From positions 1 to 8,970 of the forward strand of contig RGRP01000027.1 in NCBI GenBank assembly GCA_010021145.1: a DNA stretch of 8,970 nt, written 5' to 3'. Shown piece by piece: positions 1 through 6,442 of this stretch. Within the stretch, counting starts at the first letter, position 1. Each line of letters opens with the position of its first letter. The DNA is from Candidatus Fonsibacter lacus. GTDB lineage: Bacteria; Pseudomonadota; Alphaproteobacteria; Pelagibacterales; Pelagibacteraceae. A program made the translations under genes and the position numbers. The notes under the pieces were generated by a model that did not search any database, was not told the origin of the DNA, and saw only the letters and a program-made list of their open reading frames with translations.

Positions 1-188
1 AAAAAACCTCGAACTAAATCTTCATCGTGGCCCGGCGTTCTCATGGTGATAGATAAGATATGGCTAACCCATTTATCTTGTTCTTTAAATTTTATTGAAA
101 TTTCTAAGGGTTCTTCAATAGAAATCAAATCATCAATCTCTTCAAACTTATTAGATTTAAATTTTAAAACTTTATATTTAGAATTCAT
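1..188 (-). CDS. fdhD: FdhD, formate dehydrogenase accessory sulfurtransferase (N-terminal part, runs off left edge)
   Basis: The minus strand reads open from an ATG at 186-188 to the window edge, giving 62 codons. The protein begins MNSKYKVLKFKSN and contains EEPLEI at residues 25-30 and TMRTPGHDEDLVRGF at 48-62. These match the FdhD N-terminal signature, an EEPLEI strand followed by a T-x-RTPG-DxEL-xxGF block. FdhD relays sulfur from a cysteine desulfurase to the bis-MGD molybdenum cofactor of formate dehydrogenase in the cytoplasm. The catalytic Cys-x-x-Cys loop lies beyond the edge and cannot be checked. The start is 9 bases after the stop of the SufU-like gene, so the two are almost certainly co-transcribed. 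No Shine-Dalgarno sequence precedes the ATG, which suggests coupling to the upstream gene. Confidence 0.88.
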   Translation of the reverse strand, partial: MNSKYKVLKFKSNKFEEIDDLISIEEPLEISIKFKEQDKWVSHILSITMRTPGHDEDLVRGF

Positions 189-197
189 TAAATTTGT

Positions 198-593
198 CTA
201 CTGAAGCGCTTTTAAGACTGTTCTTAATGGAAGAAGTAAACATTCTTTTCTGGCCATATTTTTTTTATCAAAAATTTCATAAAATTCTTTCCAATTATTT
301 TTAATATTTAATTTACTATCTTTAAACATACCTTCGGCAGCATTAAAAAATTCTTTAAATTCTTGAATATTTTTATGTTTAATTGTTCTTGAAAGCAAAC
401 TCACAGAAGCTTGGCAATATACGCAAGACTTACAATGATAAGCCATATCTTCAATGATGTCTTTGTTCACAATTAAACTAATTTCCATTTCGTCTCCGCA
501 AATTGGATTTTTATTTTTAGATGAATGTGTGGGATTACTAAGTACTTTTTTGTTTTCAGTATGGGAGGCAATTTCCAAAATTTTCAAATCCAT
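198..593 (-). CDS. SufU/IscU-like iron-sulfur scaffold or zinc-dependent sulfurtransferase
   Basis: This 131-residue protein has the U-type scaffold pattern: NPICGDEMEISL at 29-40, an HCKSCVYCQASVSLLS segment at 53-68, and RKECLLLPL at 115-123. The putative ligands are Cys32, Asp34, Cys57 and Cys118. The Cys spacings are 25 and 61, very close to SufU (25 and 62 in Bacillus subtilis SufU) and unlike IscU, where the second gap is about 43. SufU-type proteins bind zinc and accept persulfide from SufS, while IscU-type proteins assemble Fe-S clusters. Two extra cysteines, 54 and 60, make a Cys-x2-Cys-x2-Cys run not typical of the family. It is the first gene of a minus-strand pair with fdhD, so a role in sulfur supply to FdhD or Fe-S supply to formate dehydrogenase is a fair inference. 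No Shine-Dalgarno sequence is visible; the start is 43 bases from divergent mobA. Confidence 0.82.
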   Translation of the reverse strand: MDLKILEIASHTENKKVLSNPTHSSKNKNPICGDEMEISLIVNKDIIEDMAYHCKSCVYCQASVSLLSRTIKHKNIQEFKEFFNAAEGMFKDSKLNIKNNWKEFYEIFDKKNMARKECLLLPLRTVLKALQ

Positions 594-636
594 TATTTAT
601 CTTTAATTGGTATTTTAATGATTTATATTTAGATTT

Positions 637-1251
637 ATGGACTATAACAGCATTTTAGGGGTTGTACTAGCAGGCGGACAATCAAAAAGATTTGGTCAGG
701 ATAAATCTCAAGTGCAATTAGGAGGCAAAATATTAATCGATTATATTTTGTTAGAAATCCTAGATCAGTTTAATGAAATTCTAATTATTTCAAATAACGA
801 TATCAAATTTTTAAATTCAAAAAAAATTACTAAAATTGAAGATTATAAAAAAGATTTAGGGCCATTAGGAGGTGTTTTGACTGCCATGAGATGGATTAAG
901 AAAAATAACCGAGACTATAAATGGATTTCTACTTTTCCGTCTGACACGCCATTTTTTAAGAAAAAATATCTAAGTGATTTTATAAAAAATATTGATGATA
1001 AAAAAAGCAAACTTTTTTTTATTAAATCCAATGATAAAAGACACAATATATTTGGGCTATGGTCGACAGAGTTATTAGATAGATTAGAAGATGATGTGAC
1101 TAATAAAGGAGAACGTAAAGTAGAAATTTGGGCTAATAAGGTTGGCGTTAAAACAATTAATATGGAATTTAAAAATAACGACCCCTTTTTTAATATTAAC
1201 ACTAAAGAAGATTTGGAAAAAGCAAAGGAACTCATAAAAAATAATGATTAG
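637..1251 (+). CDS. mobA: MobA, molybdenum cofactor guanylyltransferase
   Basis: This 204-residue cytoplasmic nucleotidyltransferase is of normal length for MobA. It shows the P-loop-like signature VLAGGQSKRFGQDKSQ at residues 10-25, GPLGGVLTAM at 75-84, the metal-binding FPSDTPF at 100-106 (Asp103), and a C-terminal NINTKEDL at 187-194, which corresponds to the NINTPEDL of MobA proteins. MobA transfers GMP from GTP to Mo-molybdopterin, giving the MGD forms used by DMSO-reductase-family enzymes such as formate dehydrogenase. SorA, the only molybdoenzyme in this window, would not need it, so a bis-MGD enzyme should exist elsewhere; the neighbouring fdhD agrees. The gene diverges from the SufU-like gene across 43 bases and overlaps moeA by 8 bases. 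An upstream ATG at 618 runs into a stop after four codons, which supports the start at 637. Confidence 0.93.
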   Translation: MDYNSILGVVLAGGQSKRFGQDKSQVQLGGKILIDYILLEILDQFNEILIISNNDIKFLNSKKITKIEDYKKDLGPLGGVLTAMRWIKKNNRDYKWISTFPSDTPFFKKKYLSDFIKNIDDKKSKLFFIKSNDKRHNIFGLWSTELLDRLEDDVTNKGERKVEIWANKVGVKTINMEFKNNDPFFNINTKEDLEKAKELIKNND

Positions 1252-2491
1252 TTATATACATTCTCAGAAGATTTTAAAAAAAGCACATATTAAAATTGGA
1301 GATGAAATTATTCATACTAAAAATGCTCAAAACAGAGTTGTATCTCTAAATATTTTTTCAAAATATAATTATCCAGCAGCAAATAATGCGGCCTTTGATG
1401 GATTCGCAGTTAATTCTAAAGACACTAAATTTTTAAATAAAAATTCACCTCAAAAATTTAAAATAATAGGTTCAATGATTGCAGGAAAAAAACCTATAAC
1501 AAAAAAAATTAAAAAATTTGAATCTGTTGAAATTATGACAGGAGGAATTATCCCAAAAGCATTTGATACGATTATTCCAATTGAGCAAATTATATTTTAT
1601 CCAAATAAAGATAATCCAAAATATATTGTTGTTGATAAAAAAATTAATAAACATCAACACGTTAGATTTGCAGGTTCTGATTATAAAAAAAATGATCTGA
1701 TTATTAAAAAAGGAACAATTATAAACTCAAATCATATTTTAGCTTTAAAAACCTTAGGAATTAAAAAAATTAAGGTTAAAAAAAAACCAAACATATTATT
1801 TTTCTCAACGGGTAATGAAATCTCAGATAGTGAAAATATTCCAGCTTGGAAGGTTAGAAATTCAAATGGTCCTTATATTAATTCATTAAATGAAAATTTT
1901 TTATTTAATTTTATTAATGGAGGAATTTTAAGAGATAATCATGCATTTATTTTTAAAAAGCAGATAAGAAAAATGTTAAGATCTAATATAGATATAATTG
2001 TAACATCTGGAGCAATTTCAGCTGGTAAATTTGACTTTATTCCAAGCGTTATTAAAACTTTTAAACTTTCAAATTATTTTAAAGGCGTTGAAATAAAACC
2101 TGGAAAACCTGTTTTATTTGCAAAGATTAAAGGGAAAGAAAAAGCACTTTTTGGACTACCTGGCAATCCGATTTCAACAGCCGCTTGCTATAGATTTTTT
2201 GTAAATTCATATCTGCTTAATATTCTAGGCGTACAAACTGAAAAGCCAATTAAAACAATTTTAAAAAATACTTATGCAAAAAGGAAAAATATGACACATT
2301 TTGTTAAAGCAAAATTAAGTTCTTCAAATTCAGGCAAGCTCCAACTTGAGGCTCTAAAAGGACAGGACTCATTTAGAATTAAACCTTTTACTCAGTCTAA
2401 TATGTGGGCTGTTTTTCCAGCAGGAAAACAGAGTTTTAAAAAAGGAGATATGATTGATTGTTTCTTTCCTAATTACCCAAATACAATTTAA
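1244..2491 (+). CDS. moeA: MoeA, molybdopterin molybdenumtransferase
   Basis: This 415-residue protein is of usual MoeA length. It carries PAANNAAFDGFAV at 44-56 (family PxxNNAAMDGYAV), IMTGGIIPKAFDTIIP at 97-112, FFSTGNEI at 186-193, TSGAISAGKFDF at 254-265 and GLPGNPISTAA at 304-314, then a C-terminal beta domain ending near WAVFPAG at 388-394. The acidic residues equivalent to the E. coli active-site set appear to be kept: Asp52, Asp146, Glu192, Asp231 and Asp264. MeT-to-Phe and Tyr-to-Phe changes in the MDGYA motif are conservative drift. MoeA hydrolyses adenylylated molybdopterin and inserts molybdate, forming Moco. Its ATG lies in the last codons of mobA (8-base overlap, ATGATTAG), so translation is probably coupled; a weak AAGGA sits about 14 bases upstream. 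It ends 2 bases before the convergent moaB stop. Confidence 0.94.
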   Translation: MISYIHSQKILKKAHIKIGDEIIHTKNAQNRVVSLNIFSKYNYPAANNAAFDGFAVNSKDTKFLNKNSPQKFKIIGSMIAGKKPITKKIKKFESVEIMTGGIIPKAFDTIIPIEQIIFYPNKDNPKYIVVDKKINKHQHVRFAGSDYKKNDLIIKKGTIINSNHILALKTLGIKKIKVKKKPNILFFSTGNEISDSENIPAWKVRNSNGPYINSLNENFLFNFINGGILRDNHAFIFKKQIRKMLRSNIDIIVTSGAISAGKFDFIPSVIKTFKLSNYFKGVEIKPGKPVLFAKIKGKEKALFGLPGNPISTAACYRFFVNSYLLNILGVQTEKPIKTILKNTYAKRKNMTHFVKAKLSSSNSGKLQLEALKGQDSFRIKPFTQSNMWAVFPAGKQSFKKGDMIDCFFPNYPNTI

Positions 2492-2493
2492 GA

Positions 2494-3018
2494 TTATTTC
2501 TCTTTAAGACGAGGAATAATATTAATGAAGTTACAAGGCTGAAAGCGAGAATCTAATTGAAATTTTAAAATTCCCTCCCAAGCATCGGTTACTGCGCCAG
2601 AAGACCCTGGTAGAGCGAATATATATTTTCCTTTGCATATAATTCCTTGAGCTCGTGATTGAATAGTAGACGTGCCAATTGTTTTGTAACTAAGCATTCT
2701 AAATATTTCACCAAATCCAGGAATATCCTTATCTTTAATCTCATCTAACGCTTCGATGGTTATATCCCGACCTGTTAAACCCGTGCCTCCAGTGCTTATA
2801 ATTATATCTACTGCCTCGTCACACCAAGCAAGAATAGTTTTTTTAATTTGTTCTTTGTCATCTTTTAAAATTTTTTTGCTAACAACAGTATGACCTAATT
2901 CTTTGACTTTATTTACTAATATATTGCCAGAGGTATCGTTGGATTCATTTCTGGTATCAGAAATAGTAAGGACAGCAATGTTAACAGGTATAAATTTTTT
3001 TGTACTATCAGTTTTCAT
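2494..3018 (-). CDS. moaB: MoaB/MogA-family molybdopterin adenylyltransferase
   Basis: This 174-residue protein is full length for MoaB. It has VLTISDTRN at 16-24, IISTGGTGLTGRDIT at 73-87, PGFGEIFRMLSYKTIGTSTI at 100-119, SRAQG at 121-125, FALPGSSGAVTDAWE at 134-148 and a QLDSRFQPCN tail at 154-163. The TGGTG loop and the Asp85 and Glu104 positions belong to the molybdopterin-binding site of the MogA/MoaB fold. The PCN tail and overall length favour MoaB over MogA. Members of this family adenylylate molybdopterin before MoeA inserts molybdate. No separate mogA is in the window, so this gene probably supplies the activity. It is a single minus-strand gene: its stop lies 2 bases from the moeA stop and its start is 35 bases from the divergent TSUP gene. 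No Shine-Dalgarno sequence is visible. Confidence 0.92.
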   Translation of the reverse strand: MKTDSTKKFIPVNIAVLTISDTRNESNDTSGNILVNKVKELGHTVVSKKILKDDKEQIKKTILAWCDEAVDIIISTGGTGLTGRDITIEALDEIKDKDIPGFGEIFRMLSYKTIGTSTIQSRAQGIICKGKYIFALPGSSGAVTDAWEGILKFQLDSRFQPCNFINIIPRLKEK

Positions 3019-3053
3019 AATTATATATCATTAATACCTGTAGATTAAAAAAT

Positions 3054-3794
3054 ATGCTATCCATAATTTTTTTTTTAGTTGCAGCTATTTACGCAAGCGT
3101 TGGTTTTGCCGGAGGAACTTCATATCTGGCATTACTAACAATTTATGATGTAGAATATTTACTAATTCCAATTATAGCTTTAGCTTGTAATATTATTGTC
3201 GCGAGTGGGAATTGTTTTAATTATATCAGAGCTGGAAACTTAGATATAAAATTTTTAACACCTTATTTCTTAGGATCAATCCCTTTAGCTTATATTGGTG
3301 GAAAGTTTCAAATAACAAAAGATTTTTTTCAAATTTTATTATTTTTTTGTCTAACAATAAGCAGTCTTTTACTTTTAATACAGGCAAGACAATATAAATT
3401 AACAAATCAAATCATAAAAAAAATTCCCTTCTTTGTTGCTGTTTTGATTGGGGCTATTATTGGTCTGGTATCTGGAATTGTGGGTATCGGGGGAGGAATT
3501 ATACTCTCACCTATACTATTTAACTTAAAAGCAGCTCAGCCAAATAAGATTGTAATGGCTGCGTCATTATTTATTTTAATAAACTCTATTGCAGGTTTTT
3601 TAGGACAAATTCAAAAATTTAATAATATCTCACAACTACAACCCTATCTGTATTTACCTTTAGCTGTATTATTAGGAGGACAACTTGGAAATTTTCTTAA
3701 TATAAAAATATTAAAATCTCACATTCTTGCTTTGTTAACATCGCTACTAGTTCTTATTGTTGCTGTTCGTTTAGGCTTAAAAATATTCTTTTAA
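3054..3794 (+). CDS. TSUP (TauE/SafE) family membrane transporter, probable sulfite exporter
   Basis: This 246-residue integral membrane protein has about seven to eight hydrophobic segments. It shows the two-fold internal repeat of the TSUP (DUF81) family: VGFAGGTSYLALL at residues 16-28 in the first half and GIVGIGGGIILSPIL at 141-155 in the second, each a glycine-rich turn leading into a helix, plus LLGGQLGNFLN at 206-216. The family exports or imports small anions, including sulfite, sulfoacetate, thiosulfate and some organic acids, so substrate cannot be read from sequence alone. Its neighbours are a SorA-like sulfite dehydrogenase and its cytochrome, tail-to-tail with it. This makes sulfite export to the periplasm the best inference. 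Its TAA and the cytochrome's TAA share the palindrome TTAA. No Shine-Dalgarno sequence precedes the ATG, which is only 35 bases from the divergent moaB start. Confidence 0.88.
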   Translation: MLSIIFFLVAAIYASVGFAGGTSYLALLTIYDVEYLLIPIIALACNIIVASGNCFNYIRAGNLDIKFLTPYFLGSIPLAYIGGKFQITKDFFQILLFFCLTISSLLLLIQARQYKLTNQIIKKIPFFVAVLIGAIIGLVSGIVGIGGGIILSPILFNLKAAQPNKIVMAASLFILINSIAGFLGQIQKFNNISQLQPYLYLPLAVLLGGQLGNFLNIKILKSHILALLTSLLVLIVAVRLGLKIFF

Positions 3795-4132
3795 TTACTT
3801 GTCGCTTTTTCTACGTAAAAAGAAACTGCATCAATTTCTTGAGGGGTTAATATTTTATCATTACCGAAGGCTGGCATGATTCCAATGCCATTGGTAACCG
3901 CCTGTTTTACTTGTGCCTGAGTTGGCTTGAGGTCATCTAAACTTGGTCCAATATTTCCTTTGGATTTTGCATTTGTTAGTTGATGACAACTTGCACAGTT
4001 TCCTTTTTCATTAAATATTTTAAGACCTAAAATCATTTTATCTTGATCAGCCATTACAGTTAATTGCAAAGAAAAATATATTAAAAGAAAATTAAAAAAA
4101 ATTTTCTTAAATTTAATTAAAAATTTATGCAA
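3791..4132 (-). CDS. sorB: Small periplasmic c-type cytochrome, SorB-like electron acceptor of sulfite dehydrogenase
   Basis: From a TTG at 4132 the protein has 113 residues. It has one heme-binding CASCH site at residues 46-50, a GPSLDDLKP loop at 62-70, and GIMPAFG at 84-90 supplying the probable axial methionine (Met86). This is a class I monoheme cytochrome with the layout of SorB subunits. The reading frame is open back to an ATG at 4192, but those extra 20 residues lie in the sorA coding region. A start at TTG 4132, or GTG 4147, instead gives a clean Sec signal peptide: basic HKFLIKFKK, hydrophobic IFFNFLLIYFSLQL, then VMA before DQDK. The TTG overlaps sorA by 8 bases (TTGCATAA), the same overlap as mobA-moeA. 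The start is inferred. The partner is surely SorA, from which it would carry electrons onward to the respiratory chain. Confidence 0.85.
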   Translation of the reverse strand: MHKFLIKFKKIFFNFLLIYFSLQLTVMADQDKMILGLKIFNEKGNCASCHQLTNAKSKGNIGPSLDDLKPTQAQVKQAVTNGIGIMPAFGNDKILTPQEIDAVSFYVEKATSN

Positions 4133-5327
4133 CTGTAATTTTAACACTATGATCCAACCAACCATTATGAGAATAACCTTCGTTGTTCTCAAATCTTAAT
4201 TTAGGTTGCGATCCCTTTTCATCAGATGCTCTAGATGCGACTGTATAGTTGCCTTTGTCTAAATTTGCTTCAAATTGAAATTGTCTCCAAGCAAATTTTC
4301 CAAGATTAGGGCCTACAAATTTTGCATTCTTCCAAGTTTTTCCTTCATCAAAAGATAAGGCAACTCCTTTTAAAGGAGTGCCGTTACTAAATGCAACGCC
4401 TGTAAATACAACTTTACCAGCTTTTGCTGAAGTAAGGGGTGAAGTAATCCAGCTTTTTACATTCATCTCCCAACATGTGCCATCGTTAGCAGTTGGCTTG
4501 TCACCAATTTTATAAACTCGGTAACGAGTCGACATCATTTTAAAATCAGATTCTTTATCTGCAAAAACTAATTTATTAATATGTTTAATATTATTTATTC
4601 CATAGTATCCAGGCACAACTAATCTAAGCGGACCTCCATGTGCATTTGGAATTGGAACGCCATTAATTTCCCAAGCTAATAAACAGTCTTCATAAGTTGA
4701 AATTGGTACAGATCTTTCAACAGCGCCTTCTTTAGGATCAATTTCTTTTGGTGCGTCAGCGCCTGTTCCTGTAATAAATTTAGCCCCGGTAACAAGTCCA
4801 CCACAAAGTTCTGCTAGATATTTAACTGAAACTCCAGAAAAAGTAACACAAGCTGCGCTACCTGTATCCCACTTGGTTCCGCTTGGACCATGAGCAAAAA
4901 ATTTACGACCATTTCCCGAACATTGAAGAACCATAGGTGTAATCTTAAGAGGCATTTTTTGAAGTTCAGCTAATGTGAATGTTGTTGGTTTCTGAACTCC
5001 CTGAACTTCTAATTTCCAATCTGGTCTACTTCCTATTTGTTGATCATTTAAGGAATTAACATTATTTCTAATGTATACATTTTCAATTGGAGTAATAATT
5101 CCATTTCCGATCATATCCCGATGAGTTTCAATTGTTCCCTCAGAATGAATAATTAATGCATTTCGATTCTTCCATTTAATATATTCTGGAGTCGCTTTTG
5201 GAGTAGCGCTCGTATGATCTGCTTTTGCAATATTAAAATTTGAAATAGATGAAATAGCGGCTACACCTGCAATAGCTGCTGAACCTGTTAAAAAAGATCT
5301 TCTATTAGGATTTTTAATTTTTTTCAT
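4125..5327 (-). CDS. sorA: Tat-exported sulfite oxidase-family molybdoenzyme, SorA-like sulfite dehydrogenase
   Basis: This 400-residue precursor has a twin-arginine signal (NRRSFLTG at residues 8-15, an alanine-rich hydrophobic stretch, likely cleavage after AKA at 34-36), so it is exported folded with Moco. The sulfite oxidase fold follows: WKLEVQG at 104-110, MVLQCSGNGR at 132-141 with the molybdenum-ligating Cys136, HGGPLRLVVPGYYG at 230-243, and a C-terminal dimerisation domain at about 285-400 with the WITSP and FDEGKTW motifs and NGWLDH near the end. Enzymes of this type oxidise sulfite to sulfate in the periplasm and pass electrons to cytochrome c. The next gene encodes such a cytochrome, which separates this from the YedY/MsrP group and from SoxC without its SoxD. 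The gene is visibly less AT-rich than its neighbours, perhaps because of higher expression. It diverges from moaA over 125 bases. Confidence 0.9.
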   Translation of the reverse strand: MKKIKNPNRRSFLTGSAAIAGVAAISSISNFNIAKADHTSATPKATPEYIKWKNRNALIIHSEGTIETHRDMIGNGIITPIENVYIRNNVNSLNDQQIGSRPDWKLEVQGVQKPTTFTLAELQKMPLKITPMVLQCSGNGRKFFAHGPSGTKWDTGSAACVTFSGVSVKYLAELCGGLVTGAKFITGTGADAPKEIDPKEGAVERSVPISTYEDCLLAWEINGVPIPNAHGGPLRLVVPGYYGINNIKHINKLVFADKESDFKMMSTRYRVYKIGDKPTANDGTCWEMNVKSWITSPLTSAKAGKVVFTGVAFSNGTPLKGVALSFDEGKTWKNAKFVGPNLGKFAWRQFQFEANLDKGNYTVASRASDEKGSQPKLRFENNEGYSHNGWLDHSVKITVA

Positions 5328-5414
5328 ATTAAGTGACTCAAAGCTAAGTTTGTAAGAATTAGTATATGCCTTTTAATAATACTATGTTTCACTTTTCAGT
5401 TGAAAAAAAATCTT

Positions 5415-5443
5415 TTGACTATCTTACCATTATAGATTGTAAT
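5415..5443 (+). promoter_or_regulatory. Candidate sigma-70 promoter of the moaACDE run, almost leaderless
   Basis: TTGACT at 5415-5420 (five of six to the consensus -35) is separated by exactly 17 bases from TGTAAT at 5438-5443 (five of six to the consensus -10). Transcription would begin near 5450, only about three bases before the moaA ATG at 5453, so the message would be leaderless or nearly so. This fits the lack of a Shine-Dalgarno sequence before moaA. The -10 lies inside a small perfect inverted repeat, AGATT-GT-AATCT at 5434-5445, that could be an operator but is short enough to arise by chance. Confidence 0.5.
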
Positions 5444-5452
5444 CTCTAATTA

Positions 5453-6442
5453 ATGGTTCATTTAAAAGATAACTTCGGTAGAACTTTTCCTTATTTTAGA
5501 ATTTCAATAACTGACGTTTGTAATTTTAAATGTGGTTACTGTTTACCTGATGGCTACCAAAAGCCTGAGAATAAAAAAACTTTTTTAACACTAGAGGAAA
5601 TTAGAAGAATTGGAATAGCTTTATCAGAACTTGGTGTTTGCAAAATTAGATTAACAGGCGGCGAGCCTACTGTTCGAAAAGATTTTATAGATATTGTTAA
5701 AAATTTAAAATCTCTTCCAGGAATTAAAAAAGTAGTAATGACAACTAATGGTTACAATTTAAAGCAAATTGCTAGACCTTTGATGGAACAAAAAATTGAT
5801 GGGATTAATATTAGTATCGACAGTCTTGATAGAGAAAAATTTAAATTTATAACTGGAATGGATAAACTGGAAGATATTCTTTCTGGTCTTAAAATTTTAC
5901 AACAAAATAATTTTAAAAAAATAAAAATTAACGCAGTTTTGCTTAAAGGAGTAAATGATACTGAAGAGGATTTTAACAATTGGCAAGAATTTATAAAATC
6001 TAACTACGTAGACTTTCGTTACATTGAACTAATGCAAACAGGAGATAATTTAGATTATTTTAAAAAATATCATGTCTCGGCTAATGTTTTTAGAGATTAT
6101 TTATTAAAGAATGAATGGATTCATCAGACAGCAGGTTTTGATTCTGGACCAGCCAAAACTTACATTCGTAAAGATTTTAATGGAAAATTTGGAATCATTG
6201 CTCCTTATTCAAAAGATTTTTGTAAAAGCTGTAATCGTTTAAGAATTACCGCACAAGGTGACTTAAGATTATGCTTATTTGGAGATACGGGAATATCTCT
6301 TAGAGCATTATTACAAAAAGATGAGCAGATTCCTCAACTTAAAGATTTGATTAATGCTCAATTAAATTTCAAAAAAGAATCTCATTATTTAGAATTGGGC
6401 AATACCGGAATTACTCCGCATTTAGCATCCATTGGAGGATAA
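5453..6442 (+). CDS. moaA: MoaA, GTP 3',8-cyclase (radical SAM)
   Basis: This 329-residue protein is standard MoaA length. The N-terminal radical-SAM cluster site is RISITDVCNFKCGYC at 16-30, with Cys23, Cys27 and Cys30. RLTGGEPTVRKD at 66-77 forms the SAM-binding loop, and TTNGYNL (97-103) and NISIDSLD (119-126) follow. The second [4Fe-4S] site that binds GTP is DFCKSCNRLRITAQGDLRLC at 255-274, with Cys257, Cys260 and Cys274 in the Cys-x2-Cys-x13-Cys arrangement. The C-terminal Gly328-Gly329 tail required for MoaA action is present. It rearranges GTP to 3',8-cyclo-7,8-dihydro-GTP in the cytoplasm, the first step of Moco synthesis. The start at 5453 fits the family N-terminus (LKDNFGR...). 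It overlaps moaC by one base (TAATG). Confidence 0.96.
   Translation: MVHLKDNFGRTFPYFRISITDVCNFKCGYCLPDGYQKPENKKTFLTLEEIRRIGIALSELGVCKIRLTGGEPTVRKDFIDIVKNLKSLPGIKKVVMTTNGYNLKQIARPLMEQKIDGINISIDSLDREKFKFITGMDKLEDILSGLKILQQNNFKKIKINAVLLKGVNDTEEDFNNWQEFIKSNYVDFRYIELMQTGDNLDYFKKYHVSANVFRDYLLKNEWIHQTAGFDSGPAKTYIRKDFNGKFGIIAPYSKDFCKSCNRLRITAQGDLRLCLFGDTGISLRALLQKDEQIPQLKDLINAQLNFKKESHYLELGNTGITPHLASIGG
6434..6438 (+). promoter_or_regulatory. Shine-Dalgarno sequence of moaC inside the moaA Gly-Gly codons
   Basis: GGAGG at 6434-6438 comes from the last two sense codons of moaA, GGA GGA, and lies three bases before the moaC ATG in the overlapping TAATG. The spacing is short, but the core is a strong anti-16S match. 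It is one of only two good Shine-Dalgarno sequences in the window. Confidence 0.75.

Noticed and set aside
915..1235. Minus-strand open frame of 106 codons within mobA
   Set aside because: It is the antisense shadow of mobA, shows no family motif, and the plus-strand frame has the full MobA signature.
1472..1660. Minus-strand open frame of 62 codons within moeA
   Set aside because: Composition (runs of Asn, Phe, Ile) is that expected from antisense reading of AT-rich lysine codons; no motif.
5328..5400. Minus-strand promoter for sorA (TATTAT or TATACT as -10)
   Set aside because: Several -10-like hexamers exist in this AT-rich gap, but none has a -35 better than three of six at proper spacing, so no site can be chosen.
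5328..5452. Possible Moco riboswitch or other leader RNA upstream of moaA
   Set aside because: The gap is 125 bases, low in GC, without the paired helices of the Moco RNA motif, and the best promoter sits directly at the start codon.
5752..5979. Minus-strand open frame of 75 codons within moaA
   Set aside because: Antisense shadow of the MoaA core; no start context or motif.
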